DNA from: Streptoalloteichus tenebrarius
GTDB taxonomy: Bacteria > Actinomycetota > Actinomycetes > Mycobacteriales > Pseudonocardiaceae
Direction: 5' to 3'
Assembly: GCF_024171885.1 (NCBI RefSeq)
Contig: NZ_JAMTCP010000043.1
Location: 1 to 59,933, forward strand
DNA length: 59,933 nucleotides
Shown here: in pieces, positions 46,207 through 55,445 of the stretch
How positions within the stretch are numbered: position 1 is the first letter of the stretch
How the letters are laid out: each line of letters begins with the position of its first letter
Notes under the pieces: generated by a model
What the model was told of the DNA's origin: nothing
Seen by the model: only the letters and a program-made list of their open reading frames with translations
Database searches by the model: none
Program-made: the position numbers and the translations under genes

Positions 46207-46824
46207 GGTGGCCGCCGCTCGTCAGGTTGGACACGGGTCGACGCTGGGTCACCCGTGGTCAACGCGGGAGAGCCCGTCGGCGGGATGACCGGGGCCACCA
46301 TATGTCCTCTCTAGACAGTCCAAAGTGGACTCACGGGATCGCGGTGGCACCCCGCCGCCGGGCCTGTTCTCGTTCACCGCCACGACCAACGCGTGGATCG
46401 ACCGTCGCCGGGAGCGGAACGGTTCCGGCGACGGTCTCGCCGTGACGTCAGTGGCTTTCCGCCCCTCCGACGCCGCCGGGCTCTGGTCCCACGGCTCGTG
46501 GACGCACCTGACGAACGTGGGGCCGAGCGTTCCCGCCCGGCCCCACGTTCCCGCGTTCCCTCCGGATCACCCGCTCTCAGCCAGCGAGAATCCGGACGGG
46601 GAGGTACAACTGTTTTCTCGGCTTCTTTCGGAATCTTTCTCGGTGGTCATCGGTCTCGCCGCCAGAACCGTGCCACCAGAATCGCGCTGGCAGCACGGGA
46701 AGCGCCGGCACGCGATGCGTCCCGCGATCCCGCGCCGTCCTGGTTCGGAAACGGCTGGGGAGCGGGGCGTCACACGTGTCGGTGGGGTGACGGGGGAGAC
46801 GGGATCGCCGTTCTCCCCGTCGGG

Positions 46825-47532
46825 TCAGCGGCTCCCCGTGTTGATCACAGGGGGAGCGGTGTTGTTCTCCCGCTGCGATCCTCCCGGCCCGTTCAGCGAG
46901 CCGAGGTTGGCGTGGGCGAGCGAGCGGGTCACCGCGGTGGCCACGACGCTGTTGCCGCCGAGGCCTCCCTGGCCCGCGCCGTCCGCGCCGGGCCGGCGGT
47001 CGTCCTGCCGCTCCCTGCCCTGCGGGTGCCGGACGGGGTTCAGGGAGGTGGGGGAGACCCGGTCCCTGACCATGGGTGGTTCCTCGCCGTGGGGCTGCGC
47101 CTTGTCCTCGTAGCAGCAAAAGTGAAGACGGTCCTCCAGCCGGCTCAGGCCAGCCGCCGCCCTGCTGAGCAGGTCGAACGCCTCCTCTCGGGCCCGCAGG
47201 TTCGCCTCGTCCCACGGGCTGTGCTTGTCGTCGTCCTTGGTCGTGATCTCCAGGAGGTCGGTGACCGCCGCCATGGCCTTGGTCGCCTCGGTGAGCGAGT
47301 GCACCAGGACGTCCCGGAACTTCACCTGCAACTTGCCCTGTATGGCCAGCCGGCGCAGGTGCGCGGTGAGCTCGGGCAGGGTGTGCACGACCGTCAGGAT
47401 GCCCTCGTCGCCCTGCTCGTCGAGGTTGGCGACGGGGGAGCACCACAGCCGAAGCGCCTGGAGGAACTGGTACGGGTGATATGCCGAACCGGGTTGTCCA
47501 CCCGGAAGATGTGGAGTCACGCTGTTGTCCAT
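46825..47532 (-). CDS. Unknown helical protein
   Basis: 235 residues, ATG 47532. Codon use has the strong third-position G/C of real genes in residues 30-140. Residues 40-150 are mostly helical (DEGILTVVHTLPELTAHLRR, LVHSLTEATKAMAAVTDLLE, then SRAAAGLSRLEDRLHFCCYE). The last 80 residues are polar and look disordered (RHPQGRERQDDRRPGADGAG). I do not recognise a family. It stands alone, convergent with nothing obvious; no signal peptide. Confidence 0.65.
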   Translation of the reverse strand: MDNSVTPHLPGGQPGSAYHPYQFLQALRLWCSPVANLDEQGDEGILTVVHTLPELTAHLRRLAIQGKLQVKFRDVLVHSLTEATKAMAAVTDLLEITTKDDDKHSPWDEANLRAREEAFDLLSRAAAGLSRLEDRLHFCCYEDKAQPHGEEPPMVRDRVSPTSLNPVRHPQGRERQDDRRPGADGAGQGGLGGNSVVATAVTRSLAHANLGSLNGPGGSQRENNTAPPVINTGSR

Positions 47533-47570
47533 CGGCAGCGGAACCGGGTTCGATCACCCCCTGTCCGAGT

Positions 47571-47585
47571 AGCACACGGTGTGCT
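47571..47585. promoter_or_regulatory. Palindrome in the promoter of the unknown minus-strand gene
   Basis: AGCACAC-G-GTGTGCT is a 7-1-7 dyad 39 bp upstream of the start at 47532, a candidate operator. The rest of 47533-47957 has no clear gene. Confidence 0.5.
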
Positions 47586-47957
47586 GTTGTTGATCGCGCA
47601 GCGTCATTGGCCGCGCCGCCCTCCTGGCCCTCCGGCAAAAGTGAATCATTGCTCGTCGCCGCGTCGGGGGAGAATCCGGATGATCTTTTCGGCCCGGTTC
47701 CCCGTTCGGTCGGCGACCGGCCCCGCCCGGGCGTCGGCCCGCGGTTCCCGGCCGGCATGACAACGAAACTCCGCCGTTCCGTCCGTCGGTGACGGAAATC
47801 GGTTGCCGCACTTTCCGGTGAAATGTGCGGGCCGGGCTCCCACTCTGGTGTGAGGGAGGGGGTGGGGAGGGCCCCGGCCTCGGCATGATCGCTGGCCATG
47901 GGATCAGCCGTTCCGCCGTGCCTCCCCGAGCCCCGCTGGACCAACGAGGGTGTGGAG

Positions 47958-48533
47958 ATGCGTGTCGTGCTGCCGGGGCAGCGCCTGATCAGGGCGTGGT
48001 GGCAGGGGAGGTCGTGGCGGCCGAGGACGCTGCGCGCGGGAAGCGGGTGGGACGTCGCGCTGGAGGACGTCCTGGACCTGCTGTCCCGGATCGACCAGGG
48101 CATCGTCACCGCGGGCAGCGTGCGGGAGCACCTGCTGGCCGCGATCGCCGCCCAGGTGCCGCCCGGCGGGTGCTGCCCCACCTGCGCCCAGTACATCCAG
48201 CAGCACCAGGCCGCGCTGGTGCTCTACGAGCAGCAGCTCGCCCGGTCGACCGATCCCGCCCGCTGGCCCTACGCGATCGAGGACATCACGCTGCACCGGG
48301 CCACGTGCCCGAGGCTGCCCCGGTGGACCGACGAGGCCGCGTACCCGGGAACCCTGCGCGACTGGGCGCACGGGCTCAACGAGGTGTGGCACTGGGGACG
48401 GGCCTGGCGCGTCACCCGCGAGCAGGCCCAGCGGTGGCTGGTGGAGCACAGCGGGTCCAGAGGCAGGAAGAACTACCAGGTCTGCGACTCGTGCGCCCCC
48501 GATCTCCCCAGGGCCGTCCTGCGTCTGGCCTGA
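47958..48533 (+). CDS. Unknown protein with paired-cysteine motifs
   Basis: 191 residues from ATG 47958; ATG 47898 in the same frame would add 20. Cysteine pairs in GGCCPTCAQYIQQH (about residue 71) and in YQVCDSCAPDLP near the end are spaced like a zinc-binding site. Between them are helical segments with many tryptophans (DWAHGLNEVWHWGRAWRV). The sequence has normal codon bias. No family is recognised; a small zinc protein that binds nucleic acid or protein is possible. Confidence 0.65.
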   Translation: MRVVLPGQRLIRAWWQGRSWRPRTLRAGSGWDVALEDVLDLLSRIDQGIVTAGSVREHLLAAIAAQVPPGGCCPTCAQYIQQHQAALVLYEQQLARSTDPARWPYAIEDITLHRATCPRLPRWTDEAAYPGTLRDWAHGLNEVWHWGRAWRVTREQAQRWLVEHSGSRGRKNYQVCDSCAPDLPRAVLRLA

Positions 48534-48540
48534 CACGGTT

Positions 48541-48582
48541 GCCCGTGCCCGTGCCCGTGCCCGTGCCCGTGCCCGTGCCCGT
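48541..48582. repeat. Hexanucleotide repeat (GCCCGT)7
   Basis: Seven perfect copies of GCCCGT begin seven bases after the stop at 48533. The following 550 bp to the glycosyltransferase contain no convincing gene, but carry TCCACAGTGGAC at about 48633 and GAATTGGACATTTCGAAG near 48950. Confidence 0.95.
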
Positions 48583-49130
48583 CCTGGCCGGGGCGGTGGC
48601 CGCGACCGGGAGGCGCACGGCCACCACCGTATCCACAGTGGACATATGAGACGGGCCTCGTCAGGGACTCGTGATCGGCCTCGGCCACGCCGGCCCCGGA
48701 CCCTGGGCTCGTGGGGTGGGCCAGGTGGTCACCTTGGCGAGGAACGTCGCGGCTCCGCCGTGATCCGCACCGTCCCGCCACCGGAGAGCGAGGAGACGAC
48801 CACCCGGGAGAGCAGGTCGAGGGGCGCACCATCTCCACGAGCCAGGCATCGACGACTCCCGGCCAGGAGTAGAAGTACCCACGACCGGCACCGCGACGCC
48901 CGCCGACGTTCGCCTCACGTCGTCGGCCGTCTCTTCCCGTCCATACTCTGTCCGAATTGGACATTTCGAAGTGGACAGTGTGAGCGGGGTGTTCCCGACC
49001 GCTGGGCGCTGGGCGCTCCACTCCGGTGCGGGAGTCCTGTTCTTCCCTTATGTCCGTTTCTTCTGTGAACTGGTCGACGAATCGGCGCGAGTCAGGGCAA
49101 CCGACGTGGCCCGCCAGGCATCCTGAGGAC

Positions 49131-49907
49131 ATGGAGAACGTCGAGGCGCGACAGGAAGACCGAACGCGGACGGTCGCGGGGGTCGGCCGGGTCGGGGTGG
49201 TCCTGCCGACCTACGACGAGGCGGAGACGATCGCCGAGGCCCTGCGCCGGCTCGCCGAGCTGGACCTGCCCGACCTGTGCGTGGTCGTGGTCGACGACGG
49301 CAGCCCGGACGGCACGGCGGACCTCGCCGAACAGGCCGCGGCGGACTGGCGGGAGGGCCGGTTGCTGCACGTGGTCCGCCGCACCAGCAAGGACGGTCTC
49401 GGCCGCGCCTACGTCGCCGGGATGCGGACGGCGCTGGAGCTGGGTTGCGCGGCCGTCGTGCAGATGGACGCCGACCTCTCCCACCCGGCCGACGCCGTTC
49501 CGCGCATGATCGCCGCGCTCGCCGACGGCGCCGACGTCGTCGTGGGCTCGCGGTACGCCGAGGGCGGCGAGCTGGACGCGGACTGGCCGTGGTCGCGGCG
49601 GTTGCTGTCCCGGGCGGCCAACACGTACGTCTCGGTGTTGTTGCGGATGGGGGTCCGGGACGCCACGGCCGGTTTCGTGGCCTGGCGCGCCGAGGTCCTG
49701 GAGCGGATGGACCTGTCCACCATCCGCTCCAACGGCTACGCCTTCCAGGTGGAGACGAAGTGGCGGGCGCGTCAGTTGGGGGCGGAGCTGCGCGAGGTGC
49801 CCATCACGTTCTCCGAGCGGGCGGCGGGCTCCTCGAAGATGTCCCTTCAGGTCAAGCTCGAAGGGCTCGCGATGCCGTGGCGGCTCCTCCTCTCCCGCCG
49901 GAGGTGA
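49131..49907 (+). CDS. Polyprenol-monophosphomannose-synthase-like glycosyltransferase (GT2)
   Basis: 258 residues. VVLPTYDEAETIAEALRRLA starts the GT-A fold, VVVDDGSPDGTADLAEQAA binds the nucleotide, and QMDADLSHPADAVPRMIAAL carries the metal-binding DAD. The later AGFVAWRAEVLERM and FQVETKWRARQLGAELREVP complete the DPM1 pattern. It transfers mannose (or a related sugar) from GDP to polyprenyl phosphate for protein and lipoglycan mannosylation. There is no adjacent lipoprotein N-acyltransferase, as mycobacteria have. ATG 49131 with GAGGAC upstream. Confidence 0.88.
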   Translation: MENVEARQEDRTRTVAGVGRVGVVLPTYDEAETIAEALRRLAELDLPDLCVVVVDDGSPDGTADLAEQAAADWREGRLLHVVRRTSKDGLGRAYVAGMRTALELGCAAVVQMDADLSHPADAVPRMIAALADGADVVVGSRYAEGGELDADWPWSRRLLSRAANTYVSVLLRMGVRDATAGFVAWRAEVLERMDLSTIRSNGYAFQVETKWRARQLGAELREVPITFSERAAGSSKMSLQVKLEGLAMPWRLLLSRRR

Positions 49908-49983
49908 GCGCGCCGCGGCCCGTCCCGCCACCGCGCGTGGTTCGTCCACAGTGCCTGGCTCGGTCCACAGTGGAGAGTCGTGC

Positions 49984-51048
49984 TCACGGGGGCGGGCGAT
50001 CGGGCGCGAACTCGGCCCGGACGCCGAGCAAGCGCACCGGTCGGTCGAGGTCGAACTGGCGGAGCACGGCCGACGCGGCGCGCTCGATCTCCTCGGCGTC
50101 GCTGGTGGGGGAGGGCAACGCGACGCCGTGGGTCTCGGTGAGGAACGGCGCGAACCGCACCTTGACCGTCACCCGCACCGCCGGCCGCCCCTCCGCCACC
50201 ACGTCCCGCGCCACCCGCCCGGCCAGCAGGACGACCTGTTCCGCGATCATGGCCGGGTCCGTGAGGTCCTGCTCGAAGGTCGTCTCCCGGCTGCGGGAGC
50301 GGGGCACGTGCGGGGCCGATGACACCTCCGTGCTGCCCGCGCCGAGCGCGAGCTGGCGGTACCACGGCCCCAACTTCGGGCCGAACCGCTCGGCGAGCGC
50401 CTCCGGGTCGGCCCTGGCCAGGTCCGCGACCGTGCGCAGCCCGGCGGCCGCGAGCCGCGCCGCCGTCCTCCTCCCGATCCCCCACAAGGCGTCCGTCGGG
50501 CGGTCCGCCATGACCGACACCCAGTTGTCCCTGGTCAGCCGGTAGATCCCCGCGGGCTTGGCGAAACCGGTGGCGATCTTGGCGCGGAGCTTGTTGTCGC
50601 CGATGCCCACCGAGCAGGACAGGCCCGTCTCCTCGGCGACCGCGCGTCGCACGTCGGCGGCCAACGCCTCCGGGTCGTCGGTGCGCGCGCCGAGGAACGC
50701 CTCGTCCCAGCCCAGCACCTCGACCACCACCGGGAACGCGCGGAGCGTGTCCATCACCCGCTCCGAGACCGCCTCGTAGGCGGCGGGATCGGACGGCAGG
50801 AACACCGCATCCGGGCACCGTCGGGCGGCGGTGCGCAGGGGCATGCCGGAGTGGACACCGAACTCGCGTGCCGCGTAGGAGGCGGTGGCCACCACACCGC
50901 GTCGGGTGGGATCGCCGGACCCGCCGACCACCACCGGGCGGCCACGGAGTTCCGGCCGGCGAGCCACCTCCACCGCGGCGATGAACTCGTCAAGGTCGAC
51001 GTGCAGCACCCACTCCGGTGTGGACACGTCCCCAGTATCGGCCCGCAC
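49984..51048 (-). CDS. Y-family DNA polymerase of DinB2 type with altered steric gate
   Basis: 354 residues from GTG 51048 (GTG 51027 is an alternative). The catalytic start is WVLHVDLDEFIAAVEVARRP; LGWDEAFLGA is the second acidic motif (DE) and GIGDNKLRAKIATGFAKPAG the fingers region. A little-finger domain (residues 235-350) follows. In DinB/Dpo4 the residue after D-x-D-x-F is Tyr or Phe and blocks ribonucleotides; here it is Ile. Mycobacterial DinB2 has Leu there and incorporates ribonucleotides. The last residues lack a clear beta-clamp motif. Single gene, no SOS box seen. Confidence 0.88.
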   Translation of the reverse strand: MRADTGDVSTPEWVLHVDLDEFIAAVEVARRPELRGRPVVVGGSGDPTRRGVVATASYAAREFGVHSGMPLRTAARRCPDAVFLPSDPAAYEAVSERVMDTLRAFPVVVEVLGWDEAFLGARTDDPEALAADVRRAVAEETGLSCSVGIGDNKLRAKIATGFAKPAGIYRLTRDNWVSVMADRPTDALWGIGRRTAARLAAAGLRTVADLARADPEALAERFGPKLGPWYRQLALGAGSTEVSSAPHVPRSRSRETTFEQDLTDPAMIAEQVVLLAGRVARDVVAEGRPAVRVTVKVRFAPFLTETHGVALPSPTSDAEEIERAASAVLRQFDLDRPVRLLGVRAEFAPDRPPP

Positions 51049-51111
51049 CGGTTCCCGCCGCCGACCTGACCCGGAGGTCGGTCCTGATGAGCCGCCAAGG
51101 ATTTCCCCTGG

Positions 51112-51753
51112 TCAGCTCGGCCGTCGCCACACCAGCCGGTACCGGTGGAACAGACACCGCCGCACCCGCGCCCCGGGGAGCAGCTCGGCCGCCGCGGCGC
51201 GGATCTCCGCCAGCGTCGTCGTCGGGTCCTGGACGGGCATGCCGTCGTTCTCCAGCTTCCCACCCCGACCCATCGCCGCTCGGTACGCGCCGACCGCCGC
51301 GTACGCGGGCAGCGCGATGGCTGACACCACGTGGTCGCTGAGCGTGGATCTCCGGTAGAACCCGATGACCGCGAGCGTCCCGCCGGGGCGGACCAGCTCC
51401 GCCATCCTGGCCATGGCGGGCCGCAGCGGCATGTGGTGCAGGCTCGACACGGCGGTGACCACGTCGTAGCCGTCCGGTCGCAACGGGAGGTCGCCGTCCA
51501 GCACGTCACCCAACAACCACCGCACGCGGGACAGCGCCCGGGACTTCTCGCGGGCACGCTCGATCATCCGCGCGGACACGTCCACACCGTCGACCCGCTC
51601 GACGCGCGCGGCGAGTTCGCGGACGAGCGCGCCCGTGCCGCAGCCGACGTCGAGCGCGTGTTCCGCTCGCGCCGGGAGCTGTCGTAACAACCAACCGTGG
51701 TAATGGCTGTTGATGCTCCACCACATCGACGAGGGGAGCTGAGGTCTGCGCAT
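51112..51753 (-). CDS. Small class I SAM-dependent methyltransferase
   Basis: 213 residues. HALDVGCGTGALVRELAA (motif I), VDGVDVSARMIERAREKSR, GDVLDGDLPLRPDGYDVVTA and SSLHHMPLRPAMARMAELV then VRPGGTLAVIGF are a standard UbiE-like series. N-terminal SINSHYHGWLLRQLPARAEH is typical of small actinobacterial enzymes. Acceptor unknown. It stands alone between the polymerase and a terminator. Confidence 0.85.
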   Translation of the reverse strand: MRRPQLPSSMWWSINSHYHGWLLRQLPARAEHALDVGCGTGALVRELAARVERVDGVDVSARMIERAREKSRALSRVRWLLGDVLDGDLPLRPDGYDVVTAVSSLHHMPLRPAMARMAELVRPGGTLAVIGFYRRSTLSDHVVSAIALPAYAAVGAYRAAMGRGGKLENDGMPVQDPTTTLAEIRAAAAELLPGARVRRCLFHRYRLVWRRPS

Positions 51754-51839
51754 GTTCGCAGCATAGGCAGACCACCAGATCTCACTTCATGGAGAAGCCG
51801 CTGCGCGCTTGTGCGCTATCGGCCAGACGGGAGCGGCGA

Positions 51840-51878
51840 GGCCGCTTTTCTCCTTGGGGCACAAGGAGAAAAGCGGCC
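51840..51878. terminator. Terminator downstream of the resistance operon
   Basis: GGCCGCTTTTCTCCTT (51840-51855) and AAGGAGAAAAGCGGCC (51863-51878) form a perfect 16-bp stem with a seven-base loop. On the minus strand it follows the lyase stop at 51946 and ends that transcript; the A-rich arm gives a U-rich side. Confidence 0.92.
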
Positions 51879-51945
51879 GTCGTCCGTTCGCGCCCGGCCG
51901 TCCGGGCCGCTCAGCCTCGTCCGTCACGGCGCTCAGCCTTGCTCG

Positions 51946-52851
51946 TCACGGCCGCTGGCCACGCGTCAGACGTGCGATCGCGCCGATCTCCAGCGCGACG
52001 TGGACCGTTCCGTCCGGCCCCACGGTGAGGCCGTGGGGTTCCGAATTCGGCGTGGGCAGCGCGTACTCCTCGATCCGGCCGTCCGGTCCGACGTAGCCGA
52101 CGCGGTTGGCGGCCCACTCGGTGAACCAACACCCACCGTCGGGGTCGGCCGTGATCGCGTGCGGGCGCGCCGCCCTGTCGGGCAGGGGGTACTCCGTGAC
52201 CTGGCCCCGCGGCGTGATCCGGCCGATCTGGCCGGCACCGATCTCCACGAACCAGACGGCGCCGTCCGTGCCGCACGTGATGCCCACGGGCGCGGCCCCC
52301 GAGGTGGGCAGGGCGTGCAGGGTGACGGTCCCGTCGAGGCTGATCCTGCCGATGGCGTCGGCCTGGTTGAGGGTGAACCACAGGGCGTCGTCCGGACCCG
52401 GGGTGATCATCGACGGCATGCCGCCCCGCATCGGCAGGGCGAACGTCGTGATCTCGCCGTCGGGCGTGATCCGGCCGACGCTGTCACCGGTGATGGTGGT
52501 GAACCACAGCGCCCCGTCGGCGGCGGCCGTGATGCCGAACGGTCCACTGTCGTCGGTCGGGAGGGCGAACGACGTGACGTCGCCGTCCAGTGTGATCCGG
52601 CCGATCGCGTTCGCGCGGTTCATCGTGAACCAGAGCGCGTCGTCCGGGCCGGGCACGATGATCGAGGGCATCGAGCCCGGGGCGAGCGGGTAGCGGTCGA
52701 GGTGGCCGTCGGGCGTCAACCGCGCGATCTCGCCGGCGTGGACCAACGTCATCCACAGGGCGCCGTCCGCACCGGTGGCGACGGCGTAGGGACCGGCGGC
52801 GGTGTCCTCAATGGACATTTCATGAACCGAGCCGTGGAAGGTCTGCTGCAC
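51946..52851 (-). CDS. vgb: Streptogramin B lyase (Vgb-like)
   Basis: 301 residues from GTG 52851, which has AAGGAG seven bases upstream; ATG 52818 is without a ribosome site. A seven-bladed propeller is made of repeats like GPDDALWFTMNRANAIGRIT followed by DG and a hydrophobic strand. The final blade contains EPHGLTVGPDGTVHVALE, with His and Glu in the arrangement of the known lyase active site (from memory of the family). Such enzymes open type B streptogramins by a lyase reaction without water. It follows the ABC-F gene by 67 bp. Confidence 0.87.
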   Translation of the reverse strand: MQQTFHGSVHEMSIEDTAAGPYAVATGADGALWMTLVHAGEIARLTPDGHLDRYPLAPGSMPSIIVPGPDDALWFTMNRANAIGRITLDGDVTSFALPTDDSGPFGITAAADGALWFTTITGDSVGRITPDGEITTFALPMRGGMPSMITPGPDDALWFTLNQADAIGRISLDGTVTLHALPTSGAAPVGITCGTDGAVWFVEIGAGQIGRITPRGQVTEYPLPDRAARPHAITADPDGGCWFTEWAANRVGYVGPDGRIEEYALPTPNSEPHGLTVGPDGTVHVALEIGAIARLTRGQRP

Positions 52852-52918
52852 CAAGGAACTCCTTGTCGGGTGAGGTGTCGGAGGACGGTCGGCGCGTCGG
52901 ACGAGGACCGTGGGCGGC

Positions 52919-54559
52919 TCAGCCGCGCACGGTGCTCCTGAGGTCCGCGTCGCGTCGACCGTCGGCCGGGTGGAGGGAGAGCTGGGAGCCGCGCCAGCGC
53001 TGGCGGAGCCGGCGGTCGTGGCTGACGACGACGAGCGCCCCACGGTAGTGCTCCAGCGCCTTCTCCAGCTCCTCCACGAGGGCGAGGGAGAGGTGGTTCG
53101 ACGGCTCGTCCAGCACGAGGACGTCGACGGGTTCGGTGACCAGGCGGGCCAGCGCGAGCCGCTGCCGCTGACCGGTCGACAACCCGCTGACCGGCGCGGT
53201 GAGCTGTTCCGCGCCGAACAGGCCCAGCGACAGCAGCCGCTCGGCGTGCTCCTCGGGGAGGCCGCCCCGACCCCTGGCGAACGCGGTCAGCACGGTCTCG
53301 CCCGGGGCGCCCGCCGGCACGTCCTGGGCCAGGTAGCCGATCCGGCCCCGACGGGCCACGTGCCCGCTGTCGGGTTCGAGGTCGCCGACCAGCACCCGCA
53401 GCAGGGTGCTCTTGCCGGCCCCGTTTGGCCCGGTGAGCAGGAGGCGGTCTCCGGCGTCGACCGTCAGGCTCGTCGGGGCCAGCCGCCCGGCGACCGCGAC
53501 GTCGACGGCGTCGAGCACGACCCCGGTCACCTGGCTGGCGTGCAGGGACGGGGTGAACCGCAACGGCTGGGGTGGGGGAGGGACGGGCGCGTCCAGCAGG
53601 CGGCGCAATCGCTCCTCCGCGTTGCGGACCCGGCTCGCCAGGGACTGTTGCACCCGCCCGCTGGCCCGGTCGTAGGCCATCTTGTTGCGGTCGGTCATGG
53701 GCCGGTTCGGCGCCACGCGACGGGCCGTGGTCGCCACGGCCTCCCTGAGCCGGGCGACGTCGTCCTCCCACTGCTCGCGCGCCTGGACCCAGCGCTGCCG
53801 CGCCGCCGCCTTCTCCGCCAGGAAGCCGGAGTAGCCGGTGCCGTGGCGGGCGACCGTGCGGCGGTCGGCGTCGACCTCGACCAACGTGGTGGCGACCTGG
53901 TCGAGGAACACCCGGTCGTGTGAGACGGCCACCGTCGTGCCGCGCCGGGCGCGCAGGTGGCTCTCCAGCCAGGCGAGGGCGTTGTCGTCGAGGTGGTTGG
54001 TGGGCTCGTCCAGCAGCAGGACCTCGGGCGCCGCCGCGAGGAGGCCCGCGAGGCGCAGGCGCACCTGCTCGCCGCCGGACAACGCGCCGAGCGCGCGGTC
54101 ACGGGGCAGCCCGCCGAGGCCGAGCCCGTGGAGGGCGGCCTCGACCCTGGCGTCGGCGTCGTAGCCGCCGCGCAGCTCGAAGATCGTCAACAGGTGGCCG
54201 TACTCCGCGAGACCGGACTCGTCCCCGTCGGCCATCGTGGCCTCCAGGTGGCGCATCCGCGCCTCGATGGCCCGCAGGTCGGCCAGCGCCGCGTCGATGG
54301 CCTGCTGGACGGTCAGGTGCTGAGGAAGCTCGGTGTCCTGCGCGAGGTAGCCGACGCCGCCCTCGGCGGTCACGACGACCTCGCCCTGGTCGGGCGACTC
54401 CTGCCCGGCGAGCAGGCGCAGCAGGGTGGACTTGCCGGAGCCGTTCTCCCCGATGACGCCGGTGCGCTCCCCGACGGGGAACGCGCACGTCACCGCGTCG
54501 AGGACGAGGCGGTCACCGTAGGACTTGCTGAGGGAACGGACGGAGATCTGCGTAGGCAT
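52919..54559 (-). CDS. ABC-F antibiotic-resistance ATPase
   Basis: 546 residues with two ABC domains and no transmembrane helices. Domain 1: VIGENGSGKSTLLRLLAG, LSGGEQVRLRLAGLL, VLLLDEPTNHL. Domain 2: LTGPNGAGKSTLLRVLVG, LSTGQRQRLALARL, VLVLDEPSNHL. The linker between them (about 245-330) is helical. ABC-F proteins of antibiotic producers bind the ribosome and displace macrolides, streptogramins or pleuromutilins. Its partner is a streptogramin lyase, and the gene is divergent from a TetR repressor. Exact drug range cannot be told from sequence. Confidence 0.9.
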   Translation of the reverse strand: MPTQISVRSLSKSYGDRLVLDAVTCAFPVGERTGVIGENGSGKSTLLRLLAGQESPDQGEVVVTAEGGVGYLAQDTELPQHLTVQQAIDAALADLRAIEARMRHLEATMADGDESGLAEYGHLLTIFELRGGYDADARVEAALHGLGLGGLPRDRALGALSGGEQVRLRLAGLLAAAPEVLLLDEPTNHLDDNALAWLESHLRARRGTTVAVSHDRVFLDQVATTLVEVDADRRTVARHGTGYSGFLAEKAAARQRWVQAREQWEDDVARLREAVATTARRVAPNRPMTDRNKMAYDRASGRVQQSLASRVRNAEERLRRLLDAPVPPPPQPLRFTPSLHASQVTGVVLDAVDVAVAGRLAPTSLTVDAGDRLLLTGPNGAGKSTLLRVLVGDLEPDSGHVARRGRIGYLAQDVPAGAPGETVLTAFARGRGGLPEEHAERLLSLGLFGAEQLTAPVSGLSTGQRQRLALARLVTEPVDVLVLDEPSNHLSLALVEELEKALEHYRGALVVVSHDRRLRQRWRGSQLSLHPADGRRDADLRSTVRG

Positions 54560-54633
54560 ACGGGTGCTCCAGGGCTCGGTGGACCGGGTGGGCCGCGAGG
54601 GGCCGCAGGACGGACTGAGCGCTGGACAGGAGC

Positions 54634-54673
54634 ACCGGACCTCCGGTTAGTGCGACAGCAGTTGCATTAAGAT
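54634..54673. promoter_or_regulatory. Divergent TetR/ABC-F operator and promoter
   Basis: TTAGTGCGAC (54647-54656) and GTTGCATTAA (54661-54670) form an imperfect dyad with AGCA between, two mismatches of ten. TAAGAT (54668-54673) is a possible -10 six bases before the TetR ATG, which would make the TetR mRNA leaderless. ACCGGA-CC-TCCGGT (54634-54647) is a small hairpin on the ABC-F side. Confidence 0.6.
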
Positions 54674-54679
54674 GGTGAC

Positions 54680-55380
<701 letters not shown>

Positions 55381-55381
<1 letters not shown>

Positions 55382-55445
55382 TCCTCTGACGCGGTCCTCT
55401 GACGCGATCCTCGGGCGCCGTCCTCTGGCGCGGTCCTCAGTCGCG
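55381..55445. repeat. 13-bp tandem repeat between convergent genes
   Basis: Five units of GTCCTCTGACGCG (two exact, three altered) start at the last base of the TetR stop and run across the stop of the Prim-Pol gene (55437-55439). It fills the entire gap. Confidence 0.9.

Noticed and set aside
46325-47113. 262-codon plus-strand frame
   Set aside because: Weak codon bias and its second half is antisense to the better-supported gene at 46825-47532.
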